From positions 496,001 through 560,000 of the forward strand of contig CP025326.1 in the NCBI GenBank assembly GCA_004014935.1: a stretch of DNA of 64,000 bases. Reading direction: 5' to 3'. The notes under the pieces were generated by a model, which was not told where the DNA came from, made no database searches, and saw only the letters and a list, made by a program, of their open reading frames with translations. The DNA is from Saccharomycopsis malanga. Taxonomy: Eukaryota > Ascomycota > Saccharomycetes > Ascoideales > Saccharomycopsidaceae. Position numbers and translations under genes: made by a program. Positions 10,441 to 20,360 of this stretch are shown in pieces (the stretch's first letter is position 1; every line of letters starts with the position of its first letter).

Positions 10441-10589
10441 CCTTTTATATAGTAAGCTACTTTTTACCCGTTTTCCGCTAAATACAAATCCGCCGTAATA
10501 TTACAAACTATAAAACCAGTTGTATAATCAAAATTTGTAGTTTTCGGTTCAATATTAATAAAAGCTGTAAACAATAAAAACTTCTCAAA

Positions 10590-11682
10590 CCAATTGACCT
10601 ATTGTATTAAAATTTAAAACATGTCTTATAATTTTTGGCAAAAAACAGCCAAAGTTTATCACCAATAAACAACTTCCATAAGAGTATAATAAAGCAATTC
10701 AGAAAGTGGAACAACGACAAAACAAGAAACAAAAGTCAAAGTAACCATTTGCAGCTTCAACTTCAAAGGAATAAAAGTTTTTCAAAACGGACTTTCCTGA
10801 ATCGAGGTATAAAGCTTATTAACAAGCACATTACGTTTTATCGAGCCCCATAAAATATTCAATGTATAGTGCATGTTGAAATATATGGTAATGTGATAAT
10901 ATGTAGTTATCATTATGAATTTTAAGGCCCTTTGAGAACCTATAATAAGCCGTACCTTTATTAGCTCTTGAGGTACGAGTTTTCTTTGGAATGGAACCTC
11001 ATTCAAATCTGGAAGGACACAAAAATAAAGCTAATTGCAATTATAAACTATGAAATAACGTCAAGAAAAACAGCGAGTTTCTTTGAGGGGCGGAAAGCAC
11101 GGTTTCTAACAGATTATGTTCCATTTTCGACAAAATGATACTTTGTCATTATTAAATAATTTATAAACACCAGGTATCCAAACAAAATACAAAATACAAT
11201 TTTCTACATTTTAGAGAGTATGAAAATATAGTTTTTTGTATGGTTAGGACAGCGGTAAAGACACTAGAATATGATTTAAAAGAATCAACTTTTATGGAAA
11301 ATTGCCAATTTTCCATTTTATCATAAATTTCTACAAACTTTTGTTGTTTTCTATCATAATAAGTGCTGCCGTATAGCACAAAAATTCAGGGTATGGAGGA
11401 ACGTTTTTTCAAGTTACAATAAGCTGTATAGAGTAGATTTAATCAAATAAAACATTTGATGATTATCCCAAAACTTCAACAGCGGGAATCGAGTCCAAAA
11501 ACCTAAAGTGAGGAACGCCACACCTGATTTTCTGCATTATTCTGCACTATTCTGCACTATTTTGTGTGGCGCATGGCCTAACCAACTTGGCCACTTGGCA
11601 ATAGTAAAGCATATAGGCAAATTTCTGTTAAAAAGACAGAGTATCTTTACTTTTCGAGAGTATATTTTGGCAATTAATACGC
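10590..11682 (-). mobile_element. Family T tRNA-Thr-headed repeat, copy A (long form)
   Basis: The sense strand is minus. The tRNA-like part lies at about 11480-11605: GGCCAAGTTGGTTAGGCC (D-arm/A box), the stem CGCCACAC, an expanded loop with three AATAGTGCAG-type repeats, GTGTGGCG in near-perfect form, then GGACTCGATTCCCGC (B box). A non-coding body of about 850 bp follows, extending to about 10590. It is around 90% identical by eye to copy B (20361-21545) over the tRNA-like part and first half. The upstream (right) end abuts a family S 3' fragment at GTACTGGGC. ORFs within it, such as 11508-11726, recur in other copies only as repeat sequence and are not genes. Confidence 0.75.
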
Positions 11683-11775
11683 CCAGTACATACAAGTTTC
11701 GTATAAACGCGCTAGGGATTAGGTAAAATCCAATCATGTCCTGTTAGACATAATTTTCTCGCCCAATTGGTTGAC
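11683..11775 (-). mobile_element. Family S 3' fragment upstream of family T copy A
   Basis: The minus strand reads CAATTGGGCGAGAAAATTATG, then GACATGATTGGATTTTACC and TATACGAAACTTGTATGTAC, up to TGGGC where copy A starts. The ATT tail has been replaced by the family T element, the same arrangement as at copies C and D. Confidence 0.65.
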
Positions 11776-11974
11776 AGTACTAGAGTTTGGTGTAGGTCGT
11801 GTTTTAGACAGTAAAAGCAGCGGAAAAAAAAGTGTGTATAGTTGGATTTTTTCTCTCCTCCGTGGGCTATATGGCCCCAGTACATCTATTCAAATTTACA
11901 ATTAACAAAAATGTTTAATAAGAATGAAAATATATAAACTGCTGATAACTTGTACAAATAAACGGCATGCGAAA

Positions 11975-13662
11975 TCATCTATTAAGGTACATTGGTGAGT
12001 TTACGTTGATACCCATGTTGATTGCGTGTTGCAACGGGGTGCTGACATTAATGTTGGGGTTTGTATGAGATTCTGGCATTACAAAAGTGTTGTTTGGGTT
12101 GGAATTACCGTTTGTGGTATTGAACAATGGTTCGCTACTCTTGGTGATACCCCAGATTAAGTTTTTATAATTATTGAGGTTCTGGTCCTTGTTATTAGTG
12201 GAAAGAGAAATCAATCTTTTCAACTCAAAGAAACAAATGTTGGTCAATAGGGATTGGTTACCAGATTGCAAATAATTGGATTGCTGGACGGGAATTCCCA
12301 AATTGTCGGCCAAATTATCCAAGTTGAATCTCTTAAAGTTGATTTCCGGGGTGTTTCTTGTGCCATTACTATTGGTATTGTTGGAAGACGAGTTTGACAA
12401 CATATGGCCATTATTGGGGGAATTGTTGGAAAAGAGATTGGATTGGTGGAGAGAAATGTATTTAATGTCATAAAAGTTTGTGAAAAACTTATTACACCAC
12501 CAAAGAAACTCTTCACTGTCATCGGGCATTAGCGTATTGAGAAGCAAACTTGACAAAAAGCCAAAGTCGTAGCCACAGTTGAAGCTTATCCAGTAAATAT
12601 CATGGTTTTCGTTCAATATCAAGCCTGAATCTATCAACAACTGGGCAAACTCAAGATATTCTATACCATTTTTCTCAAACTTGTCGAAATTGACGCCTGT
12701 CAACTTCAAATCGTTTATGGTGTCATTATTGAACATTTCGTTGGTCAAATCAAACTTGAAATTGAACTGCCATGTCGATGGTAGATTAGAGTTGAGATTA
12801 TTGGGTTTTTTCCCGTTAATGTCACTAAATGTCATTGATAATTGAATCAAATTGGTTATATCCGAGTTCACTCTCATAGTTTGATAATGGTAGTCACTTA
12901 CGCTTTGAAACTTTCCGATAGGCCGAGCAATAATGCCTGGAACCTCTGTGCTCAAGGAAATATACTTGAATTGCTTTACCAACTTTCTGATTACATTAAA
13001 CTCGTGATATATATTATCTTTCCAAACCTCTTTGATCAAATCAGGCTCGGAAATCACCGCTTGGTTAATAACATTTCCTGCGGTTACTTGGTTGTGAAGT
13101 TGTGGCTGCTGAACAATATTCATTCCTACTCCTGCTGCTGCTGCTGCTACTGCTGCATTATGGTTAACTAGTCCTCCTGGAATCCCAACATTACTACTAT
13201 TATTGCTATTGTTGCTCAATCCTCCCATGTTCATTCCTATTTGGCTATTAAGCGCGTTATTGATACCATACGCACCAATATCATTCCCATTACCCACCCC
13301 AGTAAACCCAACGCCTCCTCCCGTGACTATCTGGGCTCTGTTTTGGTTCTGTTGCCCCATTAACCGCCCTTGTAAAAGCTGCGGATTCATACTTCCCACA
13401 TTGGTGTTCAATAAATTGATCGCTTGTGGATTGCCTGCTAGATTAATAGCATTTGTATTCATATTCATGCTTCCTTGCTGTTGGCTCATCTTGAGATTGT
13501 TAAGCATCACTTGAGGTTGCTGGCTCTGCTGCTGCTGCTGCTGCTGTAATGGTATATTGCTCTGTGGCGGCTGTTGAATATAATATTGCTGTTTCTGTTA
13601 ATAATTGAAATTCTCCATATCAATTTTTTTTTTAAAATTAATAATTCTCATCTACTCACCAT
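11975..13662 (-). CDS. POP2: Pop2/Caf1 deadenylase subunit of CCR4-NOT (one intron after the ATG)
   Basis: The C-terminal half is a Caf1 RNase-D fold: EVWKDNIYHEFNVIRKLVKQ, FKYISLSTEVPGIIARPIGK, YHYQTMRVNSDITNLIQLSM, a STWQFNFKFD segment, a LLIDSGLI segment and WISFNCGYDFGFLSSLLLN. The first catalytic Asp of the DEDD set is Ser (SLSTE), as in S. cerevisiae Pop2 (S-E-D-Q). The N-terminus is Gln/Asn/Gly-rich with a poly-Ala run. The open frame reaches back to 13594 without a usable ATG. An ATG at 13662-13660 followed at once by GTGAGT, and AAACAG ending at 13589, gives an in-frame join M|QYYIQQPPQS... (exon 2 at 13588-11975). This enzyme shortens mRNA poly(A) tails in the cytoplasm. Confidence 0.93.
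13589..13659 (-). other. POP2 intron, placed directly after the start codon
   Basis: The 5' splice site GTGAGT begins at 13659, immediately after ATG. A TATTAAC branch-like site lies at 13597-13603, and AAACAG ends at 13589 (71 bp). An alternative acceptor AACAG at 13595 adds one in-frame Lys-Gln pair. Without splicing, the reading frame has a stop (TAA) just before QKQQYYIQQ and no upstream Met. Confidence 0.7.
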
Positions 13663-13997
13663 CTTTCCAACACCTTATTTACCACCAGTAAAAAAAATCA
13701 ATCGCTTCTTTATCTAAACGCTATTATCCACTATCTTATCTTCCTCTATATAATCAACTTCTTGTTTCCCCCTTGATACAACATTTCTACAACATTTCAC
13801 CAACTTTGACCCCATTGGCCAAATCGGCAGGTTGCGAGCGATGGCCGCCATCATGTGCGCGTAGCTCTTTGCATATTTCAGGGGTGTGCGTACCCTCGTC
13901 TTGGAGGTATAATAATAATATGAGTTATGTGCTATTTTTCTAGGGAATTAGTCAGACCAAACTAGTCCATTTAACTGAAAAACAATTACTATTGATG

Positions 13998-14146
13998 TAG
14001 GCGGGCAGTTGCACTTTTCTGTGAAGTCACGTTCGGAATTTTAAAAACTGTTCGTGTGGGGAATCGAACCCGTGTGCCTTTCGGGTCTTTTCTCCAACTC
14101 TCGGCCAGATCTTTTTTCTTCTCCAATTGCGCTAGCCATTGGAACA
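13998..14146 (-). mobile_element. Family S SINE-like copy in the DAO promoter
   Basis: Minus strand: an A-box-like TGGCTAGCGCAATTGG, GAGAAGAAAAAAGAT, a clear B box GGGTTCGATTCCCC, then the family body GAACGTGACTTCACAGAAAA and GTGCAACTGCC. The 3' end and tail are not seen. It starts about 50 bp upstream of the D-amino-acid oxidase ATG. Its T-stem pairs poorly, so it is not a functional tRNA gene. Confidence 0.65.
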
Positions 14147-14198
14147 TTTGGAAGCTCTCTGAGAGGTACAAGTAGAGTCGTATAGAATCCATAGTAAG

Positions 14199-15392
14199 AT
14201 GAGTTTCAAACAGCATGTTGTGATTGTTGGGGCTGGAATTCTTGGGCTTTCTATAGCTCATGAGTTGGCAGAGACTCAATTATATGATCTTACGATAATT
14301 GCGTCTTATATGCCTAGCGACTACAATGAATCAGAGCTCGGCAAAGATGGGTATTTGTACAAGTATACTTCACTTTGGGCTGGTGCTCATTACCGTCCGT
14401 TTCCGCACACAACTTCTCAAGGAAGGTTTGAGCAGGAGTTGACTCGTGTGACTTATCGCAGGTTCCAGGAGATTGCTGCTCGTTATCCTGAGTCCTCGAT
14501 CAAGTTTATGGAGGGCTATGACTACATTGAAAAGCCCTCCGAGGAGTACAGCAGTTTGCAAAATGGCTATAATTCAGAGTTTCTTGACGGTTTCGAAACA
14601 GTCTGCACTGATAAGTTACCAGGAATCTCGTTTGGGGCCAAATACAACACCTGGTGTGTGAACTCGCCTGTATTTTTGAAATTCTTGCAAAAACAACTCT
14701 TGAAAAAGAGCAAAATGGGTGGCCCTTTTGTACGGTTTGTGAAAGCAGACGTAGGATCATTAGAAGACGTGATGGCTCTCTTTTCAAACGATCCACGTTT
14801 TGTAGGTTTAGTAGATGCCTCTGGCACCGGATTGAAGCTGTCAAGCACCGAAAATGGCTCCCCCTACGGCGACCCTGCTTGCTATTCTATCAGAGGACAG
14901 ACATTGATGCTACAATCAGACAAATTGAAAGAAACAAGCTACTACAATAAAACAATCACATTCCAAACCATCAATCCTGACAACAAGCTGGAAACAGATT
15001 GGACTTTCATCATTCCAAGACCACCCTTGGAATCCGGAGTTTTCATCCTAGGCGGAACAAAACAAGTCCAGCAAGACCTGCAGATCCTTCCTTTAGAAGA
15101 GGATAGAAACGCTTTGTTGAAACGAGCAGAAAAACTCTTTCCAGAACTTTTTGGCTCCAACACCACTCCTCCTCAGTACAAAATCATCAAGAATGTAGTG
15201 GGTTTTCGGCCTGCCAGAAAAGGTGGTCTTCGAATCGATAAAGAATGGTATAGACTGTCGGATTTTGCCGGAATCCCAAGTAAATTCGCCATCCGAAGCT
15301 ACGGAGCCGCAGGAATGGGCTACGAATTGTCATTCGGAGTCGCAGCAATGGTCAAACAGTTGGTGAAAAACGAACCATCAGAAAAGTTGTAA
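14199..15392 (+). CDS. D-amino-acid oxidase
   Basis: 397 residues. Residues 7-18 (VVIVGAGILGLS) are the FAD dinucleotide-binding G-x-G-x-x-G motif. SLWAGAHYRPF follows, a typical DAO FAD-contact region. The C-terminal half has DWTFIIPRPP, GVFILGGTKQ, VGFRPARKGGLRID (the substrate-carboxylate Arg region) and RSYGAAGMGYELSFGVA, the DAO signature. The enzyme deaminates D-amino acids to keto acids, ammonia and H2O2 and allows growth on D-amino acids. Most yeast DAOs are peroxisomal. Here the C-terminus is PSEKL, and the last three residues (EKL) are not a canonical PTS1 (SKL type), so targeting is uncertain. Length (about 350-400) and start fit the family. A family S repeat lies in the promoter. 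Confidence 0.95.
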   Translation: MSFKQHVVIVGAGILGLSIAHELAETQLYDLTIIASYMPSDYNESELGKDGYLYKYTSLWAGAHYRPFPHTTSQGRFEQELTRVTYRRFQEIAARYPESSIKFMEGYDYIEKPSEEYSSLQNGYNSEFLDGFETVCTDKLPGISFGAKYNTWCVNSPVFLKFLQKQLLKKSKMGGPFVRFVKADVGSLEDVMALFSNDPRFVGLVDASGTGLKLSSTENGSPYGDPACYSIRGQTLMLQSDKLKETSYYNKTITFQTINPDNKLETDWTFIIPRPPLESGVFILGGTKQVQQDLQILPLEEDRNALLKRAEKLFPELFGSNTTPPQYKIIKNVVGFRPARKGGLRIDKEWYRLSDFAGIPSKFAIRSYGAAGMGYELSFGVAAMVKQLVKNEPSEKL

Positions 15393-15643
15393 AATTCTAT
15401 ATATTTATACCTATATCTCAATAACATATGCGCCTTTATGCGGGAACACGCATGTATCATGATCTACGCGCATCATCTCGCAGGATGTGTCTCTTTCTGG
15501 TAAGCGAGGTTTTGGTATACACAAAGTCATACACTGTGTAACAAATAGTAAATAATGGGATGAGATGCTATAATACACTAATGTGATGTGAAAGTGATGG
15601 AGAGGGTTTCTGTTTTTTGCTTTTGTTGGACGCTTGAGGCAAA

Positions 15644-17260
15644 ATGGGTTCGACTACGGTAGATTACTACGTGAAACGGCTGAGATACAGAATAAACAGG
15701 CTGAAAATAGAATATGCCCATTTGAGGTATGCCCCAAAGCGAGATCCTCGGATGATTAATGAAAAAAAGCACAAGAAGATGCTTAGAACGTTACGAGCGG
15801 GCTCTGCAGACGGACAAGAAGAGGAATTATTGGAAGAACCAGACGTTATTGTAGATCAAGACGAGTTTCGAGGATTTTCAAGCGATAATAGTGCCGAAGA
15901 CAGGGCATTTATGCCAGAAAAAGATGGTGATGGTTCTGCTGCTGCTGCTGCTGCTGCTAACTTCAGGACTCCTACTGTGGATGGCGAGTATCTCTCAAAT
16001 CAGGAATACTTTAGTGTTTCTCGAAATATCAGATCTGCTCCTCCCGAAAGCAGTGGTTCTAACATAGCAGGTCTTATACATTATGGGAAGACCATATATC
16101 CCCGGCCGGAGTTTATGCACTCCAGTTCTGAGGTGTTTATGGGGCCTCAATCGTGCAATTGCAATTGCCATCATCAAAATAACGATTATTGCAGCCCATT
16201 GCTATTGCCAACTAAACCAGGTAGCGCAGCTGGGAGTTCGTATAGCTCCTATATTCTTCCTTCTGTTGTCCTGGATAAAGCCAGTGAAACGTCCATAAAG
16301 TCTTCCTTGGAGTTTTCTGGGCCGTCTTCCAGAACTAGTTCGAAAGACCAGAAAGATAGACATATAGTGCACAGTACGTTTTTAAACTTTAAGAAACGAA
16401 AGTTTCATCTGGTGCCGTCACCAATTCTGGAATGCGGGTCCTCTGAAATACAGCCGTCCACAGCACATGAGATATTCCTAGAACCTGTGGAGAAAAGGGA
16501 AGCATCCAATTCAAGTGTGATTTATAGTGGAGATGATACAAAACAGACGGCAAAACTGAATCAAATTTTGGACCAAACCAACAACGAATCTGCTAAAACT
16601 TTACAGGACATATCCAATACCAAAGAAAAGGCTAATGAAGAGCCTTGGAAAACAGTTTTCAATGACATGTCGTTGAAAGCTGCTATTGTTTCGGTGGGTG
16701 CACCAGATAGAATTGGCTCTTCAGGTAAGGTGGTGCCAATATCTAGTTCAAGCAATATTGCTGAAAATGTATCTCTGGACAATAAAAGTGCTGATGTTGG
16801 CATTATAAGCAAAGAAAAGGCTCAGGGATTGTCACCAAGCGGATTAAATGTAAAGGAAGAAGTCTTGCAAGAGCCAGCAAAACTGACAATAGATCCACCA
16901 AAAATTAGACAAACATCTGTCAATTTGTTGAATAATTCTAGAGATCGACAAGTTTCAATAACAAATTCCAATAATCGACAAGTTTCAGTAACAAATTCTA
17001 ATAATCGACAAGTTTCAATAACAAATTCCAATAATATCATTTCAATAAGGTCGTTGAACAATTTAGAATACAAGACAATCACATCTTTACGAAAATTAAA
17101 CACGGCAAAATCACGTCCTTTGACCCCAACCTCAACAACTGGAAGAGACAATGATTCTCTTTTAGGGTATAGTGATTTGTTGTCAGATTACGCTGTTCAG
17201 TACGACAGCACACGGATGGAAGATCAGAAAGAGAATGGCGATGCACCCATGTTGGCCTAA
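15644..17260 (+). CDS. Unrecognised 538-residue protein with basic N-terminus
   Basis: MGSTTVDYYVKRLRYRINRL begins a basic, probably helical segment to about residue 55 (RDPRMINEKKHKKMLRTLRA). An acidic patch, a short poly-Ala run and a long Ser/Asn/Lys-rich, probably disordered region follow. A small cysteine cluster (QSCNCNCHHQNNDYC) lies near residue 170. Three 10-residue repeats (NRQVSITNSN) are encoded by 30-bp units at 16943-17033. The tail is acidic and contains LLGYSDLLSDYAVQYD. I recognise no domain. The ORF is long, starts with ATG, and has coding-like composition, so it is likely real. It follows the DAO gene by 250 bp on the same strand. Confidence 0.8.
   Translation: MGSTTVDYYVKRLRYRINRLKIEYAHLRYAPKRDPRMINEKKHKKMLRTLRAGSADGQEEELLEEPDVIVDQDEFRGFSSDNSAEDRAFMPEKDGDGSAAAAAAANFRTPTVDGEYLSNQEYFSVSRNIRSAPPESSGSNIAGLIHYGKTIYPRPEFMHSSSEVFMGPQSCNCNCHHQNNDYCSPLLLPTKPGSAAGSSYSSYILPSVVLDKASETSIKSSLEFSGPSSRTSSKDQKDRHIVHSTFLNFKKRKFHLVPSPILECGSSEIQPSTAHEIFLEPVEKREASNSSVIYSGDDTKQTAKLNQILDQTNNESAKTLQDISNTKEKANEEPWKTVFNDMSLKAAIVSVGAPDRIGSSGKVVPISSSSNIAENVSLDNKSADVGIISKEKAQGLSPSGLNVKEEVLQEPAKLTIDPPKIRQTSVNLLNNSRDRQVSITNSNNRQVSVTNSNNRQVSITNSNNIISIRSLNNLEYKTITSLRKLNTAKSRPLTPTSTTGRDNDSLLGYSDLLSDYAVQYDSTRMEDQKENGDAPMLA
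16943..17033 (+). repeat. In-frame 30-bp tandem repeat, three copies
   Basis: Three near-identical 30-bp units (start AATCGACAAGTTTCAATAAC) encode NRQVS(I/V)TNSN. Only a few synonymous or conservative differences separate the units, which points to recent expansion. Confidence 0.85.
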
Positions 17261-17426
17261 TGTTTTTGCTATACGCTTATTTCTTGAATTTTTTTCTTTT
17301 TTGTTTCGTTTTGTTTGCAAACTTTTTTTCAGTTTTTACAAGCATTGACTTGTTTATATATTCAATTAATGTCTAGGACATGCCTTTTATCATATTATAC
17401 CGGTTGTAAATAGATATATTGTTATG

Positions 17427-17510
17427 TGTCGCTGGGCCACTGGGCTGTATGATCAGACCTGATTGGGCTTTAGCGCTTATATACGAAACTGATATTTACT
17501 ATATGTATAA
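17427..17510 (+). mobile_element. Family S fragment
   Basis: The head start (GTCGCTGGGCCACTGGGCTG) is joined directly to the 3' segment (CTGATTGGGCTTTAGCGCTT, ATACGAAACTGATATTTACT), with an A+T-rich tail. The B box and body are absent. Confidence 0.55.
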
Positions 17511-18271
17511 TAAATATAAAATATAAAATATGTGTTGATTAGTTACATTATATTAACTACTATATATTAGTTACTCTCTATTAAAGTATTTCCATTAGTT
17601 ATATTATTTTAATTACATATATCGATAAGGGTTCATTAGCTAAATAATATAATGATATATTAATGATATATTAATGATATATTAATGATATATTAATGAT
17701 ATATTAATGATATATTAATGATATATTAATAATATATCAATGATATAATGATAATACAGTAGTCATGTAATGATGATCTACTACTATTACTTGATGAACA
17801 ATTTAACAATAGGTACTAAAAAATGAAAATATTCTATATAAAAACGCTTACCCAATTTGATCAATTTCATCCATAAAACCACTGAGGTTTCCTTGCACTT
17901 CCCATCTCTCTTACCCACTAGTAAATATCACAATCCTTAATCCAATACACCTGACTAGTTTTAAAATCACCATTTCTAGCCAGAATCACCGCCCTGAGCG
18001 GCACACGTGATTAGTATTTTCAGTTTCCAATTTTTCAAAGCTGGTGATGGGAGAAAAGAGTGGAAAATTTTGAATAATTTCAGTAATAAGTTTGAAAATA
18101 AACCACTTCTATATATTGAAAGAATAAATACATTGAAAGTTCGAGACAGCAGTGATTGATTTTTTGTCATTGGTCTCTTTTTTACCCGGTTTTTTTTTCT
18201 TGTTTTTCTTGTTTTCATCAAGCCAAAGTGATTGATTTTTGATCTTCTATAGTGCCAGTACGCCTTACGAA
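17511..18271. repeat. A+T-rich spacer with 11-bp tandem array (17651-17745)
   Basis: About eight copies of an 11-bp unit AATGATATATT lie at 17651-17745, in very A+T-rich sequence. No gene is supported here. The rest is the 5' flank of the Bre5-like gene. The unit differs from the 11-bp VNTR of family S (ATTATGATTAA). Confidence 0.75.
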
Positions 18272-19738
18272 ATGACCATTAATGATAAACCACACGCTGG
18301 GCTTTCCACCGAAGAGGTGAGCCTTGTTGGATGGAGCTTTATTAAATATTATTACAATCAATTTTCTAAGGATCCAAGTGAAATATATAAATTGTACTCT
18401 TCAAGCGCTAAAGTTTCACATGATGATTTGAATCGGTTTTTGGTTAACGAAAACCCAACTTTAGTCAATGTTGAAGCAAACGGTACTGAGGAAATTAAGT
18501 CTAAGATCTTTCCTATCAAGGAAGCGGATGCCCAGCAACCATTTAAAATCATGATTTCCCAAGCTGACATGCATGGTATTAATTTGGCTAAAAAGAATAA
18601 AACCATTTTGATTTCGGTTTTGGGTGAGGTTGCCAAGGGTGATTCTCCTGCTTTCAACTTTTCTCAAACTTTTATCATCGTTCAATCTGAACATAACAAC
18701 AGCGTTTGGGACATTACTAATGACATTTTCAGATTTATTCCGTTAGAAGATGAAAAGGATGAAGATTCTGAACCTGGTAATAATGTGGAAAAACCTGTAG
18801 AAAAGTCTGTAGAAAATCCAGAAACTGTGCAAAAGGATGAAAAATTGATTGAAAAGAATGAAAAAGCCGAAAAGCCAATTGAAAAATCAATTGAAAAATC
18901 TGAAAAGCCAATTGAAAAACTAGTTGAACAATCTGAAAAGCCAATTGAAAAACCAGTTGAAAAATCTGAAAAGTCAGTTGAGAAACCAGTTGAAACCACT
19001 GTTGAATCTACAGAATCCAAGATTAATATTAATGAAATTCCAAAGTCTGTTGTTTCTGATAAAGATTCAAATTCTTCCAAAGTTCCTGTTTCTAATGATG
19101 ATTCTGATTCTGCTTCTGTTTCTGATGTCTCTACTGCCGCTACTTCTGCTGTCTCCACTCCTGGCAAACATGAGAATTTCCAAAAGGAAGCCAAAGAAGT
19201 TGCAACAGAGCCAAAGAAACCATTTTCCTGGGCTGCTAGAGCTGCTAAAAAAGGTGCTATTGAACCATCCCATGTGAAAAAATCAAAATCAACTACTACT
19301 TCCCCTGCTGCTGCTGCTGCTGCTTCTGCTGCTTCTGCTTCGCCTGAACCTAAATCTGTTGATAAAGATGGTTTTGATTTAGTAAAAGGAAAAAAAATTA
19401 AGAAATCCATGAAACTCAAAGACGAAGATGTCTATCCTGTTTATATTCGTGGGGTTTCTCCAGAAATCACCGAAGAATTCTTAGGTACTAAATTAGAAGA
19501 AGCGTTCGGTAAAATTCATTCCTGTTTAATCAAACAAAAAATCGCCTTGACTTCTTTCAGATCTGTTGAAGGTCAAAATGCTGCTTTGGAAGCCCGTACT
19601 TTGAAACTTAATGCCAATTGCACTGTTTCAATTGAACCAAGAACCAAAAGTGCCCAAGGAACCAAAAAATTTAATCCAAACTTTGCTAAAAAAGGCCCTG
19701 CCAAAGCTCAAAACAAGAAGAAAGTTGAAAGAAATTGA
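18272..19738 (+). CDS. Bre5/G3BP-like protein: NTF2-like domain plus RRM
   Basis: The frame is open from 18239, but the first ATG is 18272, giving MTINDKPHAGLSTEEVSLVG (488 residues). Residues 10-150 are NTF2-like: VGWSFIKYYYNQFSKDPSEI, a YKLYSSSAKVSH segment and a conserved FIIVQSEHNNSVWDITNDIF end. A Glu/Lys/Pro-rich repeat region (EKPIEKSIEKSEKPIEK-type units) and Ser/Ala-rich linker follow. The C-terminal part is an RRM (VYPVYIRGVSPEITEEFLGT... SFRSVEGQNAALEARTLKLN) and a basic tail. The NTF2+RRM layout is that of G3BP/Nxt3/Bre5. S. cerevisiae Bre5 is the cofactor of the deubiquitinase Ubp3. RNA binding and cytoplasmic location are inferred from the family. Confidence 0.82.
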   Translation: MTINDKPHAGLSTEEVSLVGWSFIKYYYNQFSKDPSEIYKLYSSSAKVSHDDLNRFLVNENPTLVNVEANGTEEIKSKIFPIKEADAQQPFKIMISQADMHGINLAKKNKTILISVLGEVAKGDSPAFNFSQTFIIVQSEHNNSVWDITNDIFRFIPLEDEKDEDSEPGNNVEKPVEKSVENPETVQKDEKLIEKNEKAEKPIEKSIEKSEKPIEKLVEQSEKPIEKPVEKSEKSVEKPVETTVESTESKININEIPKSVVSDKDSNSSKVPVSNDDSDSASVSDVSTAATSAVSTPGKHENFQKEAKEVATEPKKPFSWAARAAKKGAIEPSHVKKSKSTTTSPAAAAAASAASASPEPKSVDKDGFDLVKGKKIKKSMKLKDEDVYPVYIRGVSPEITEEFLGTKLEEAFGKIHSCLIKQKIALTSFRSVEGQNAALEARTLKLNANCTVSIEPRTKSAQGTKKFNPNFAKKGPAKAQNKKKVERN

Positions 19739-20065
19739 TCAGCTTGCTAAATCCCTAAAAAAAATAAGAAAATTAGAAATCCGAAACAATCATAGTCCAA
19801 TCACCAATTTACTGGACTCATGAAAAGCTGTACCATTTCACTCATATTGCATGAGTAATTCTCACCTCTCATTCCCACATTACCCACATTAAGAATAGCC
19901 AGCTATTGCGTATGTCAATCTTTAAGTTTTGCATAACGAACATCCGAAAGTATATAGATATGAAACAGAATCAAAAAAAGTAATTGCATTATTTTGTTTT
20001 CCAGTTAGTTTATAATAAAGGTTTATTCTTCATTCTTTCTTTATTGTCCATGTAATGGATTAGCC

Positions 20066-20262
20066 GTTAGGCAAGATGGCTCAGTGGCTAGTATTTTCAG
20101 AAAAGAGAAAAAAATTTCCTAGAATATTTAATCATATTGGTCTCGAAAAAAGACCTAATAGGCTCAAAGGTGAGTCGAGTATAACCAACGAAACTTGATT
20201 AAATTTTGCCAAGTCCGAAACAGGCATGCACTAAGCTCTACATATAATAAATCATTATTACT
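20066..20262 (+). mobile_element. Family S SINE-like element, diverged copy
   Basis: The head GGCAAGATGGCTCAGTGGCT (A box) and CAGAAAAGAGAAAAAA are clear. GACCTAATAGGCTCAAAGGT and GATTAAATTTTGCCAAGTCC are diverged body and 3' segments. The tail is ATAATAAATCATTATTA. A family T copy follows about 100 bp downstream on the same strand. Confidence 0.5.
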
Positions 20263-20360
20263 GTTAATCAATGTGAAGCATTATCGATACTATCTAAATC
20301 TTTAAACTTATAAATATTAAACCCATAAATATTGGCTGTAGCAGTTATTCACCCAGTTCA

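Noticed and set aside
11508-11726. 72-codon ORF related to 20358-20627 (-) and 49447-49647 (+)
   Set aside because: It covers the antisense strand of the tRNA-Thr-like head. The shared residues come from the tRNA stems and not from a conserved protein.
14030-14150. Possible intact tRNA gene with variable arm
   Set aside because: A and B boxes are present, but the acceptor and T-stems do not pair, and the flanking sequence matches the family S body.
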